Below are positions 44,921-53,025 of a stretch of 64,000 nt of DNA, in pieces. Position 1 is the stretch's first letter. Each line of letters begins with the position of its first letter. Both the position numbers and the translations under genes were made by a program. The notes under the pieces were generated by a model. That model worked only from the letters and a program-made list of their open reading frames with translations. It was not told where the DNA came from and did no database searches. The stretch is from Polyangiaceae bacterium. Lineage in GTDB: Bacteria; Myxococcota_A; Polyangia; Polyangiales; Polyangiaceae. The stretch spans positions 1-64,000 of the forward strand of contig JABFXY010000063.1 of NCBI GenBank assembly GCA_013361525.1. Reading direction: 5' to 3'.

Positions 44921-47900
44921 GTGGATAGTCCGCTTTTCGTGGTTGGCATCGGGGCATCGGCTGGAGGCCTCGACTCGCTCGAGCGGCTATTCGCACAAAT
45001 GCCGTCAAAAACCGGCATGGCATTCATCGTGGTCCAGCACCTCTCGCCCGACTTCCGCAGCGTGATGGACGAGCTGTTGGCGCGCCGAACCGGGATCCCG
45101 ATCATGCTGGTCGAGGACGGCGTGCGGGTCGAGGCGGATCATATCTATCTGATTCCGCCAAAGAAGGAGATGATCATTTCCGGCGGCCGGCTGCTACTGA
45201 GCGACAAGGGCACCAGCGCGGAGCTGACGCTGCCGATCGACATCTTCTTCCGCTCGCTCGCGCAGGACGCGGGGCCTCGAGCGATCGGCGTGATTCTGTC
45301 GGGCGCCGGCAGCGACGGTGCGCGCGGCATTCGCGACATTCACGAGGCGGGTGGATTCGTCGTGTGCCAGGACGAGGAGAGCGCCGCATTCGACGGAATG
45401 CCGCGCAGCGCGCTGGATACGGGCGTCGTCGACCACGTGGCGCAGCCGGCGGCGATCCCCGGCGTGCTCGTCGACTATGTCCAGCGAATGAATAGCGGCG
45501 ATTACTTGCCGGCCATCGAGGCTCAGCCCGCGTCGCGCGGGTTGGGCGCGGTTTTCCGCCTACTCCAACACGCATGCGGGATCGACTTTTCGAATTACAA
45601 ACCGAATACCGTCATTCGCCGTGTCGAGCGGCGGCTTCACATTACACAGACGCGCGATCTGGACGCATATGTGGATCGCCTCACCGGCGACCCCGACGAG
45701 CTGGACGCACTCTATCGAGATCTGCTCATCGGCGTTACGCGCTTTTTTCGCGACCAGGAGGCATTCGAGCTGCTCGAGCGCACCATTATCCCCGAGATGC
45801 TCGCACGGACCAGCGGCGATGAGCTTCGGATCTGGGTGCCCGGATGCGCGACCGGGGAGGAAGCCTATTCCCTGGCTATATTGTGCCACGAACAGCTCCT
45901 CAAAAACGGTGACAAGCGGCGTCTCAAGATCTTCGCGACCGACGTCCACCAGGGCTCCCTCGATTTTGCGAGCCGTGGCCTGTACGCCGAAGACAGCTTC
46001 TCCCGAATGAGCCCGGCTCGTCTCGAGCGATACTTCGAGCGGCAGGGCGGCATGGCGCAGGTCAGCTCGGAGCTGCGGCAGGCCATCGTGTTCGCGCGTC
46101 ACAACGTGATCCGTGAGGCGCCCTTCACGCGCCTCGATCTGGTCAGCTGCCGCAATCTCCTGATTTACCTGCAGCCGCTGGCCCAAAAGAGGGCAATCGG
46201 TCTTTTTCACTTTGCGCTCAAGCATCGGGGCATCCTCTTCCTCGGTCCGAGCGAGAGTACCGGCGCTCTTGCAGATGATTTCGAGACGCTGAACCAACAT
46301 TGGAGGATCTATCGCAAGCATCGCGAGCATCGGGTGGCGCCGGAGACCAGGATGATCCTGCCACGAAGGGATGACCTCCGCGTCTCCGTGACGACGCTGG
46401 CCGGCGGGCAGTACAGCCTCGCGCAGACGATGAATATCTACGACTCGCTGCTCGAGGAGCATATGCCGCCGAGCCTGCTGGTCGACGAGCGCCGGACCCT
46501 CATTCATACCTTCGGCGGGGCGGCGAGGTTCACCAGGATTCGTGACGGCAGGCCGTCGCTCGATGTTCTGGACGTTGTCGACCCCGACCTGCGCGCTCCG
46601 CTCGGTGGTGCACTCCAGCGCGCAACGAAGGACAGCGGGCCGGTCGTCTATCGAGGCGTAAACTTGCAAATAGATGGAGAACCCGCGCTGTTCAAGCTCA
46701 CCGTGAGACGGTTTGTTTCGAAGAACGCGGCGGCGCCACACTTTCTCGTCCAGCTCGAGCGCACGAACCAAGCTCCGAAGCCCCCGTCGAGCGAGACACA
46801 AATCGATCTCGACGAAATCTCTCGCGAGCGAGTGGAGAACCTCGAGCTCGAGCTGCGCTACACGAAGGAGACCCTTCAAGCGACGATCGAAGAAGTGGAG
46901 ACGAGCAACGAGGAGCTGCAGGCGGCGAACGAAGAGCTGACCGCCGCGAACGAGGAGCTGCAGAGCACGAACGAGGAGCTGCAGAGCGTCAACGAGGAGC
47001 TCTATACGGTCAACGCGGAATATCAGAAGAAGATAGCCCAGCTGACCGAGCTGACGAATGACATGGACAACCTGCTACAGAGCACCGAGATCGGGACCAT
47101 CTTCCTCGACCAGGAGCTCTGTATACGCAAGTTCACGCCACGGATGCACTCGATCTTCAACCTGCTGCCGCAGGATGTCGGGCGCTCGCTCGCGAGCTTC
47201 CGAAATACGCTCAACGACGGCGACCTGATGGTCGACATCGCAAGCTGTCAGCGGTCCGGGCGCGTCATCGAAAGAGAGATCCGAGACCCCGCCGGAAATT
47301 GGTTCTTCCTGCGGATCTTGCCGTATCGGACGGGGGCCGGCGCGGCGCAGGGAGTGGTGTTGACGCTCGTGGACATCAACAGCTTGAAGCTCGCCGAGAA
47401 CGCGCTCTTCCGCGAGCGCTACTTGCTCGAAAGCCTGATGAACAGCGTCCCTGACGCGATCTATTTCAAGGATGCCAAGGGCCGCTTCGTGCGGGTCAAC
47501 CCGGCCATGGCTCGACGACTGGGGATCGACGACCCGACGCAGGCGATCGGCCGTCACGCTGCGAGCTTCGGCGGCCACGACATCACGGTACATACAGGCG
47601 CCGACCGGGAGTCGAGCATCGACGGAGAGGGAGCGTACCGGCTCGAACAAACGACTTCGGCAGATGGGGTTCATGAGTGGCTCGCCGTTACTCGACACAA
47701 GCTTCGCGACGCCGACGGCGCAGACGTCGGTACATTCGGTGTCGCGCGAGACGTCACGAAAGAGAAGGCCGCCGAGGACGAGATACGCTCGGCCGTCGTA
47801 CGCCGCGATCAGTTCCTCGCGATGCTTTCGCACGAGCTGCGAAACCCATTGAGCGCGGTCGCGGTCGCCTCTCGCATGCTCTCGCAGCACGTCGAGGATC

Positions 47901-48916
47901 CGTCGGGAAAGAAGTTCGTGTCGATCATCGACCGACAGTCTCACCAGATGACCAGACTGCTCGACGATCTACTCGATGCAAATCGCATCACACACAACAA
48001 GATCGAGCTCAATCGGCGCGTCTTCGATCTTCGGACCGTGGTCGAGGAGGCGGTGGCGGTTGTACAAACGACGGCACGCGGCGCCGCACCCGCGCTGATG
48101 GTAAACCTGCCGGAGCATCCTGTCCTCGTCCGCGCCGACCGTGTTCGGCTTCAGCAGGTCGTCATCAATGTTCTCGGGAATGCTCTGAAGTTCACCCCTG
48201 CCGAGGGAAACATCGCGCTCCGCCTGAGCGCGCAAGAGGAGCGCGCTGTACTGCTTGTGAAAGACGACGGCGCGGGCATGGACTCAGCCCTACTGGCTAA
48301 TATCTTCGAGCTCTTCGTCCAGGGCGCGCCGACGCTCGCACGGACGGAAGGCGGAATTGGTGTCGGCCTCGCGCTCGTCCGAAAAATCGTGCAGCTACAC
48401 GGGGGCGACGTGAGAGCGCATAGTGACGGACCAGGCAAAGGCAGCGAATTTTGCGTCGAGCTGCCGCTCGCCGAGCACGGTGCCGTCCCCGACTACGAAA
48501 GCAGGCGACCTGTCGCGCCGGCCAGCCCGATCCTCCACGTCGTGCTGGTCGACGACAATCCGGACGGATGCGACATGATGCGAGCGCTACTCGAATCGCT
48601 CGGCCACAAAACGGATTGTGCATACGACGGAGTATCGGCGGTCGAGATGATTCAGAAGGCGAAACCGCACGTAGCGATCATCGACGTGGGTCTGCCCAAA
48701 CTCAACGGCTACGAGGTTGTGGCTCGGCTTCGTACCGATGAGGAGCCGTCTACCTATCTCGTTGCTCTCACGGGTTACGGCCGTCCAGAAGATCGGACCG
48801 CGGCAATCGAGGCCGGATTTCACGAGCATCTGGTCAAACCCCTTCGGTTCGACGATCTCCGGCGCGTGCTGGACCTCGCCGCGACGAAGAACGCGAGCGA
48901 GGACGCGAGCGAATAG
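44921..48916 (+). CDS. CheB-CheR-PAS-histidine kinase-receiver hybrid
   Basis: 1331-aa cytoplasmic signalling fusion. The CheB methylesterase at about 5-190 has Ser13 in GIGASAGG, His40 and Asp132. The CheR methyltransferase at about 205-470 has DLLIGVTRFFRDQEAFE and CATGEEAYSLAI. A coiled coil at about 655-715 is built of repeated NEELQ heptads. Two PAS domains follow (about 715-830 and 840-955). HisKA carries phospho-acceptor His971 (SHELRNP), with HATPase to about 1185. The receiver at about 1200-1320 has phospho-acceptor Asp1255 (DVGLPKLNG). No transmembrane helix is seen. Proteins of this plan link receptor-type methylation to phosphorelay. The GTG start at 44921 follows GGAGGTGT. Confidence 0.93.
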   Translation: MDSPLFVVGIGASAGGLDSLERLFAQMPSKTGMAFIVVQHLSPDFRSVMDELLARRTGIPIMLVEDGVRVEADHIYLIPPKKEMIISGGRLLLSDKGTSAELTLPIDIFFRSLAQDAGPRAIGVILSGAGSDGARGIRDIHEAGGFVVCQDEESAAFDGMPRSALDTGVVDHVAQPAAIPGVLVDYVQRMNSGDYLPAIEAQPASRGLGAVFRLLQHACGIDFSNYKPNTVIRRVERRLHITQTRDLDAYVDRLTGDPDELDALYRDLLIGVTRFFRDQEAFELLERTIIPEMLARTSGDELRIWVPGCATGEEAYSLAILCHEQLLKNGDKRRLKIFATDVHQGSLDFASRGLYAEDSFSRMSPARLERYFERQGGMAQVSSELRQAIVFARHNVIREAPFTRLDLVSCRNLLIYLQPLAQKRAIGLFHFALKHRGILFLGPSESTGALADDFETLNQHWRIYRKHREHRVAPETRMILPRRDDLRVSVTTLAGGQYSLAQTMNIYDSLLEEHMPPSLLVDERRTLIHTFGGAARFTRIRDGRPSLDVLDVVDPDLRAPLGGALQRATKDSGPVVYRGVNLQIDGEPALFKLTVRRFVSKNAAAPHFLVQLERTNQAPKPPSSETQIDLDEISRERVENLELELRYTKETLQATIEEVETSNEELQAANEELTAANEELQSTNEELQSVNEELYTVNAEYQKKIAQLTELTNDMDNLLQSTEIGTIFLDQELCIRKFTPRMHSIFNLLPQDVGRSLASFRNTLNDGDLMVDIASCQRSGRVIEREIRDPAGNWFFLRILPYRTGAGAAQGVVLTLVDINSLKLAENALFRERYLLESLMNSVPDAIYFKDAKGRFVRVNPAMARRLGIDDPTQAIGRHAASFGGHDITVHTGADRESSIDGEGAYRLEQTTSADGVHEWLAVTRHKLRDADGADVGTFGVARDVTKEKAAEDEIRSAVVRRDQFLAMLSHELRNPLSAVAVASRMLSQHVEDPSGKKFVSIIDRQSHQMTRLLDDLLDANRITHNKIELNRRVFDLRTVVEEAVAVVQTTARGAAPALMVNLPEHPVLVRADRVRLQQVVINVLGNALKFTPAEGNIALRLSAQEERAVLLVKDDGAGMDSALLANIFELFVQGAPTLARTEGGIGVGLALVRKIVQLHGGDVRAHSDGPGKGSEFCVELPLAEHGAVPDYESRRPVAPASPILHVVLVDDNPDGCDMMRALLESLGHKTDCAYDGVSAVEMIQKAKPHVAIIDVGLPKLNGYEVVARLRTDEEPSTYLVALTGYGRPEDRTAAIEAGFHEHLVKPLRFDDLRRVLDLAATKNASEDASE

Positions 48917-49323
48917 GGTCATCTCTGGCGCGGCAACGGGTGAGCGCCATGAGCTCGACCCCCGTGGGCGTCCGCAACTTCGCATCACGCGCGCGTGGCA
49001 CGAAACGGTCGCATCATCTTCGATACATTCAAGGTCCAGGACCTCGGCGGGAACTCCGGACCCTTGAGCCGAGCGGCAGTTGCCAAGGCGACGCGAAGCG
49101 CCGACTGCCTGGTTCCACGCCACTGGTAGCCTCCGGCGTTGAAGTGCAGCACCGCTCCCGCCTCTGCTTCGGGCGCCGGCTTCCCCATTGCGCGCACTTT
49201 GCGCGCCAGCCCCGCGCGTGACGCGCGATCGACTCCCGCAATCCCGTGGCGCGCGGGGCTGTCACGCAAAGATGCGCGTTGGACGGCGAAGCCGGCGCCC
49301 TTCGCGCCGGCGGGAGGTTCGCC
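48917..49323. other. 407-base intergenic stretch, mostly palindromic
   Basis: Between the hybrid kinase and the four-helix-bundle gene. No protein-coding frame here is convincing. It contains the 162-bp palindrome at 49155-49316; the part before it (48917-49154) shows no recognised feature. Confidence 0.55.
49155..49316. repeat. 162-bp imperfect palindrome over the start region of the four-helix-bundle gene
   Basis: Nested inverted pairs: CTCCCGCC/GGCGGGAG at the ends (49155-49162 and 49309-49316), GGGCGCCGGCTTC/GAAGCCGGCGCCC perfect over 13 bp (49171-49183 and 49288-49300), and AGCCCCGCGCG/CGCGCGGGGCT (49208-49218 and 49250-49260). Intermediate arms also match with few gaps. The right end overlaps the ribosome site GGGAGG of the next gene. 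The sequence differs from the element at 41617. Confidence 0.75.
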
Positions 49324-49665
49324 GTGCACGATATTCTCGCCTTTCAGAAGCTGGACGTTTACGTGGTCGCCCGGGAGTTCGCCTGCCTCGTACATCAATC
49401 CGGCATCACCGACACCGAACTCCGGGACCAAGCCACGCGCGCCGCAAAGAGCGCGTTCCTCAACATCGCCGAAGGTTTGCCGGATCGGCGTCAGGGCATT
49501 CGCCACCGGCACTTCAGCATCGCGCGCGGCTCGCTGGCGGAGGCGGTATCGGCGCTAGATTGCGCCATCATGTTGGGCGCCGTGGAAGTGGCGCGCGTCC
49601 CTGCGCTTCGGGCATGCGCGTCACGCCTCGCGGCGCTGCTCGGGGCATTGTTGCGGCGGCGCTAG
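49324..49665 (+). CDS. Four-helix-bundle protein (23S rRNA intervening-sequence protein family)
   Basis: 113 aa from GTG 49324, preceded by GGGAGG (49312-49317). The start gives MHDILAFQKLDVYVVAREF, matching the family opening (a helix with xFxxLxVY). Further blocks are LRDQATRAAKSAFLNIAEG (the family's conserved N-I-A-E-G) and FSIARGSLAEAVSALDCAI. These proteins are encoded in 23S rRNA intervening sequences in some bacteria and as stand-alone genes in others; function is unknown. Here it stands alone, with a palindrome upstream and a terminator hairpin downstream. Confidence 0.85.
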   Translation: MHDILAFQKLDVYVVAREFACLVHQSGITDTELRDQATRAAKSAFLNIAEGLPDRRQGIRHRHFSIARGSLAEAVSALDCAIMLGAVEVARVPALRACASRLAALLGALLRRR

Positions 49666-49672
49666 CGGTTGT

Positions 49673-49702
49673 GCGGCCGCCGCCTCGCGGCGGCCGCGTT
49701 TT
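49673..49702 (+). terminator. Rho-independent terminator of the four-helix-bundle gene
   Basis: GCGGCCGCCGC and GCGGCGGCCGC form a perfect 11-bp stem with a 3-nt CTC loop, followed by G and TTTT, starting 8 bases after the stop. A strong intrinsic terminator by eye. Confidence 0.8.
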
Positions 49703-49796
49703 CGGCTCGGACTGATGGCTTAGCGGCCGTCGGCTGCGCCGGCCTGACCGAAGTGTAAAGAATGTCTTGATCCCCGCCACCGCCCACAACAGCCAC

Positions 49797-49896
49797 GAAT
49801 TCCGACTAGTGACGACGAATTCCGACGACCGACGTCGAATTCCGACGCCGACAACCTATGCCGATTTCCGACGGGCGAATTCCGACGACCGATCGC
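49797..49896. repeat. Degenerate 20-bp direct repeats with GAATTCCGAC core
   Basis: The core GAATTCCGAC occurs at 49797, 49817, 49837 and 49877, with a variant GATTTCCGAC at 49863. Copies at 20- or 40-bp spacing keep a period of two DNA turns. Each unit contains an EcoRI-type GAATTC. The function is unknown; it lies between the terminator and the palindromic element. Confidence 0.7.
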
Positions 49897-49951
49897 CGGC
49901 GATCCTCAATGGGATAGTCGCCGCTGCGCACCCTGGTTCGTCGGAGCGAGC

Positions 49952-50116
49952 CGCGGAGATGGGGTGTCTTCGGCGTAGGCGGGCAGGGAGGAAGTCGCCG
50001 CCAAAGCATTGCGGAAAACGAACGGAGTGGGGTCAGCCCCGAAGGGGCTGGGGGACCCCACTCCGCGGCGCCCGGCGACTGACGACCCCCCGCCGGAGCC
50101 GAAGACACCGCTTCCC
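49952..50116. repeat. Palindromic element, copy 2 (reverse orientation)
   Basis: Matches the reverse complement of 41617-41778 almost throughout, including the 41-nt central hairpin (50024-50064). It ends 6 bp from the stop codon of the minus-strand L,D-transpeptidase gene. Relative to that gene it has the same orientation as copy 1 has to the beta-helix gene. Confidence 0.8.
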
Positions 50117-50122
50117 CGCTCC

Positions 50123-51628
50123 TTATTTATGAATGTAGACCATGGTGCCGCCCTGCGGCGCGACCGCCCCGTGCCACTCCTTGGGCACGGGCGGATCGGT
50201 CCAATCGAAGAGCCACGCCGCAGACGCCGGCGGCAAATTCACGCAGCCGTGACTACGGACCTTTCCGAAATCGTCATGCCAATAGGCAGCGTGGAGAGCG
50301 TACCCTTCGTGGAAATATTGAATGTAGGGCACATCGCGTAGATCGAACGACTCGTCCTCGCCTTGATTGCCGTCCATCGTGCCGGAGACGTGTTTCGCCC
50401 GGATCATGAACGTCCCGCGCACGGTCGCGAACGTCTCCTCGGGATCCGACATCCCGCCGCGGCCCGTGGAGACCAGCGATGCGTAAACCGGCTTTTCGCC
50501 TTCGTACGCAATCAGCATCTGTTTTCCGATCGAGACGCTGATCCACTTCTTCCCGCGCTCGGCATGTCGCGCGCGGTCTTTTCGCAGCTCCCCGATGATG
50601 ATGCCGGGGGCCGGGAGCCAAACGCCCTGCGTCGTCTCGTGTAGGCCGTGCTCACCGCCGTGCGTCTTGCCGGTCAGCTCCCAGCCGGTGCGTCCTTTGG
50701 CCGTCCCGCTCTCTTGGAACTGGGTGCCGACCTGTTTGAACGTCGATGTGCCGGACGGGACGACGAATGCGGGGGCACCGCCCTGCTCGAGCTTCACGCC
50801 GACGAGCTCGCTCACCGTCGCGGGTTTGGTTCGGTCGAGTGGGATGAGATCCAGCTCGGTCGTGAGACCGAAGCGGCGCCCCGTCCAGTCGAAGACACTC
50901 ATCAACCCGAAGGCGGAGTTCTCCGGGGCGCGCCCGCGGTGGACCGAATACGAGAGGTTCTTGTCGCTGCCGTACGGCTTCGGCAGGTCGTTGCCCTCGA
51001 GCAAAAACGGCGGGACCGTGTCGGTCTCGAGCTTCGACAGGCGCGGCTCGTGGAGCGCGACGTGCGTCTTGTACGTCGACCCTTCGACGCGCGCTTGATC
51101 CGCCTCGCTCGGCAGACGGAAGTAGAGGTGCGGCGGCGGCGCGGCGCTCATCACGTAGGTGTACGGCGTCGGCTCGCCGCGCCGTGGGCCGCGCGGCGCG
51201 GCTTGGACGATGGGGTGCTGCGTATCGAGCGATGCGCCCTTGCCGACACACGCGTAGCCGCGCGGCGAGACGCGGTACCAGCCGCCGTCACAACCGTCGG
51301 TGCCCGCGGATCGCTCCGCGCGATCGACGAGCGCTCCGGCGCGCAGATATCCCAGCTTGTCGCTCCGCTCGGTGGGCGCGTCGTAGACCCAAGTGCGCAT
51401 CGCGATGCTGGCGAGACGGGCGCCGTGACCTGGCTCGAGCTCCTCGATGCTCCCTTGTGCGGAAGGGCTCGCGGACGCGGCGGAACTTACGCTCGGTGGA
51501 ACAGGGATGCTGGTCGGACGCGGGATCGTGTGTGACTGCGGGGCGTCTGCGAGCCTGCCCGGGGGATCCTTGCGGTCACACGCCGCGAGGAGCAGGACCG
51601 GCAGGATGAAGCGGTGAAACGACGCCAC
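50123..51628 (-). CDS. L,D-transpeptidase (YkuD) lipoprotein
   Basis: 501 aa with signal LPVLLLAAC (lipobox) and a Pro/Ser linker. The middle has an SH3-like segment (WVYDAPTERSDKLGYLRAGALV) and an uncharacterised region. The C-terminal YkuD domain begins near WISVSIGKQMLIAYEG and carries the catalytic motif HDDFGKVRSHGCVNL, with Cys at about residue 462. It makes 3-3 peptidoglycan cross-links or attaches proteins to the wall; the lipid anchor places it at a membrane. A palindromic repeat directly follows its stop. Confidence 0.9.
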   Translation of the reverse strand: MASFHRFILPVLLLAACDRKDPPGRLADAPQSHTIPRPTSIPVPPSVSSAASASPSAQGSIEELEPGHGARLASIAMRTWVYDAPTERSDKLGYLRAGALVDRAERSAGTDGCDGGWYRVSPRGYACVGKGASLDTQHPIVQAAPRGPRRGEPTPYTYVMSAAPPPHLYFRLPSEADQARVEGSTYKTHVALHEPRLSKLETDTVPPFLLEGNDLPKPYGSDKNLSYSVHRGRAPENSAFGLMSVFDWTGRRFGLTTELDLIPLDRTKPATVSELVGVKLEQGGAPAFVVPSGTSTFKQVGTQFQESGTAKGRTGWELTGKTHGGEHGLHETTQGVWLPAPGIIIGELRKDRARHAERGKKWISVSIGKQMLIAYEGEKPVYASLVSTGRGGMSDPEETFATVRGTFMIRAKHVSGTMDGNQGEDESFDLRDVPYIQYFHEGYALHAAYWHDDFGKVRSHGCVNLPPASAAWLFDWTDPPVPKEWHGAVAPQGGTMVYIHK

Positions 51629-51638
51629 GACGGTTCAC

Positions 51639-52919
51639 TCAGCAGCCGAGGGCGGTGCAGGCTCCGTCGCAACACTGGCCCGCGACGGGTGGCGCCTGCG
51701 TGAGCGCGCAGACCGCGCCGTTGATCCGGTTCTGCGGCATGCAGGTGTGTCCTGCAGTGCATGTTGGCACCTTGCAATCGGTCGTGTCGGCATCGACGCA
51801 GTCGGCCGCCATCAGGCACGCGACGCAGGCGTTCTGCGCGACGAGGCACTTCGGCTCCGGTGCGGAGCATTGCGCGTCGCCGACGCACTCGACACAAGCG
51901 CCGCCGGCAGAGCAAACGCCGCTACCGATCAAACAAGGATTGCCCGTTTGAACGGGCGTGCCGACACAGGTGCCGCTCGCATTGCACGAGTTGTCGTTGC
52001 AGGCCGTGTCGGGCGCGCAATGCAGCGCCGCATCGATGCATTGCACGCAAGCGCCGGCGGCAGAGCAGACGCCGCTACCCGTCAAACACGGGTTGCCAGT
52101 CTGGACGGGCATGTCCACACACGTGCCGTCGACACATTGAGGCGCGTTGCACGGGCCGCCGGCACAATGATCGGCAATGATGCACTCGACGCAGCCGCCG
52201 GCCGCATCGCAGTAGCCGTTGGCGCACGGCGTCCCAACCGCGGACGGCGTGTGCATCCCGACGTCACCGATGCATTCTTCGATCGTGCATTCCAGCGCGT
52301 CGGCAACGGGCAAATCGGCAGAATCGGCGACCGTCGTCGGCTCGTGATCCGCATTGCAGACCGACTGTTTGCAGTCGTTCGCGATGTCGAGCGGCGTCGT
52401 CGGGACATCGAAGTATTCGAACTTGCAGATGTCGTTCTTGCACTGGGCCGTAAAGCAATCACTCGTCGGGCACGGCGTGGTCAAATCACACTCGACGACA
52501 CAATTGCCTTGTTCATTGCAGGTACCGGCGGCGTCGCCGATCGTGCACGCGCCGCCGACCGGGACGGGGTCGTGCGTGGCGACGCCCGCGTCGCAAGCGT
52601 CGGTCGTGCAGGGATCGCCGTCGCTCGCGTCGGTGTCGTCGGACGTGACTTCGACCTCACCGCCGACGCAGCGGGCTGCTTGGCAATCACCGGCGACGGA
52701 GTCCGGCGCGGGGCCGTCGGGATCGGGCTTGTGTACGCAATAACCATCGACGCAGGCCGCGCTGGTGCAGGGCGAAGTGTCGAGGGTGCAGTCGTCCGGC
52801 TGCGAGCATGTCTCGGGCGGCGCGCCGTCGACGCCGGTCGCATCGAGCAAGCACCCTTTCGTGGCAAGCGCGATGCCCAGAAGAACCAGCGCCCCCGCAG
52901 CGCGATCACGAGCCTTCAC
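51639..52919 (-). CDS. Cysteine-rich repeat lipoprotein
   Basis: 426 aa with a lipoprotein signal (LVLLGIALATKGC) and more than 50 Cys. Motifs such as CSQPDDC, CxxDxC and GNPCLxGSGVCSAxGACVxC recur. Two copies of a ~50-residue unit (PVQTGNPCL to VQC/VEC) are encoded by near-identical DNA about 150 bp apart (around 51900-51960 and 52050-52110), pointing to recent tandem duplication. This is a myxobacterial surface-protein type; no enzyme motif was found. The gene stops 10 bp before the L,D-transpeptidase start, so the two are probably co-transcribed. Confidence 0.82.
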   Translation of the reverse strand: MKARDRAAGALVLLGIALATKGCLLDATGVDGAPPETCSQPDDCTLDTSPCTSAACVDGYCVHKPDPDGPAPDSVAGDCQAARCVGGEVEVTSDDTDASDGDPCTTDACDAGVATHDPVPVGGACTIGDAAGTCNEQGNCVVECDLTTPCPTSDCFTAQCKNDICKFEYFDVPTTPLDIANDCKQSVCNADHEPTTVADSADLPVADALECTIEECIGDVGMHTPSAVGTPCANGYCDAAGGCVECIIADHCAGGPCNAPQCVDGTCVDMPVQTGNPCLTGSGVCSAAGACVQCIDAALHCAPDTACNDNSCNASGTCVGTPVQTGNPCLIGSGVCSAGGACVECVGDAQCSAPEPKCLVAQNACVACLMAADCVDADTTDCKVPTCTAGHTCMPQNRINGAVCALTQAPPVAGQCCDGACTALGC

Positions 52920-53025
52920 TTGACCGTCCCTCTCCGAAACCCAAGCTCTCGCTCAAGTAACGGCTGAAACGGGGTCGATCGCAAGATGGAACCGCCTCGC
53001 TTCACCCGCTCGCCCGAGCGGCTCC

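Larger units (their letters stand above)
49666..50122. other. 457-base intergenic repeat island
   Basis: Contains in order a terminator hairpin (49673-49702), degenerate 20-bp tandem units (49797-49896) and the second copy of the palindromic element (49952-50116). No gene is supported. Confidence 0.7.

Noticed and set aside
44921..48916. Two separate genes, a chemotaxis protein and a kinase
   Set aside because: The frame is open without a stop from CheB to the receiver, and PAS and coiled-coil linkers join the parts.
49797..49896. Possible small CRISPR array
   Set aside because: Units are 20 bp in total with a 10-bp core, there are no unique spacers of normal length and no cas genes.
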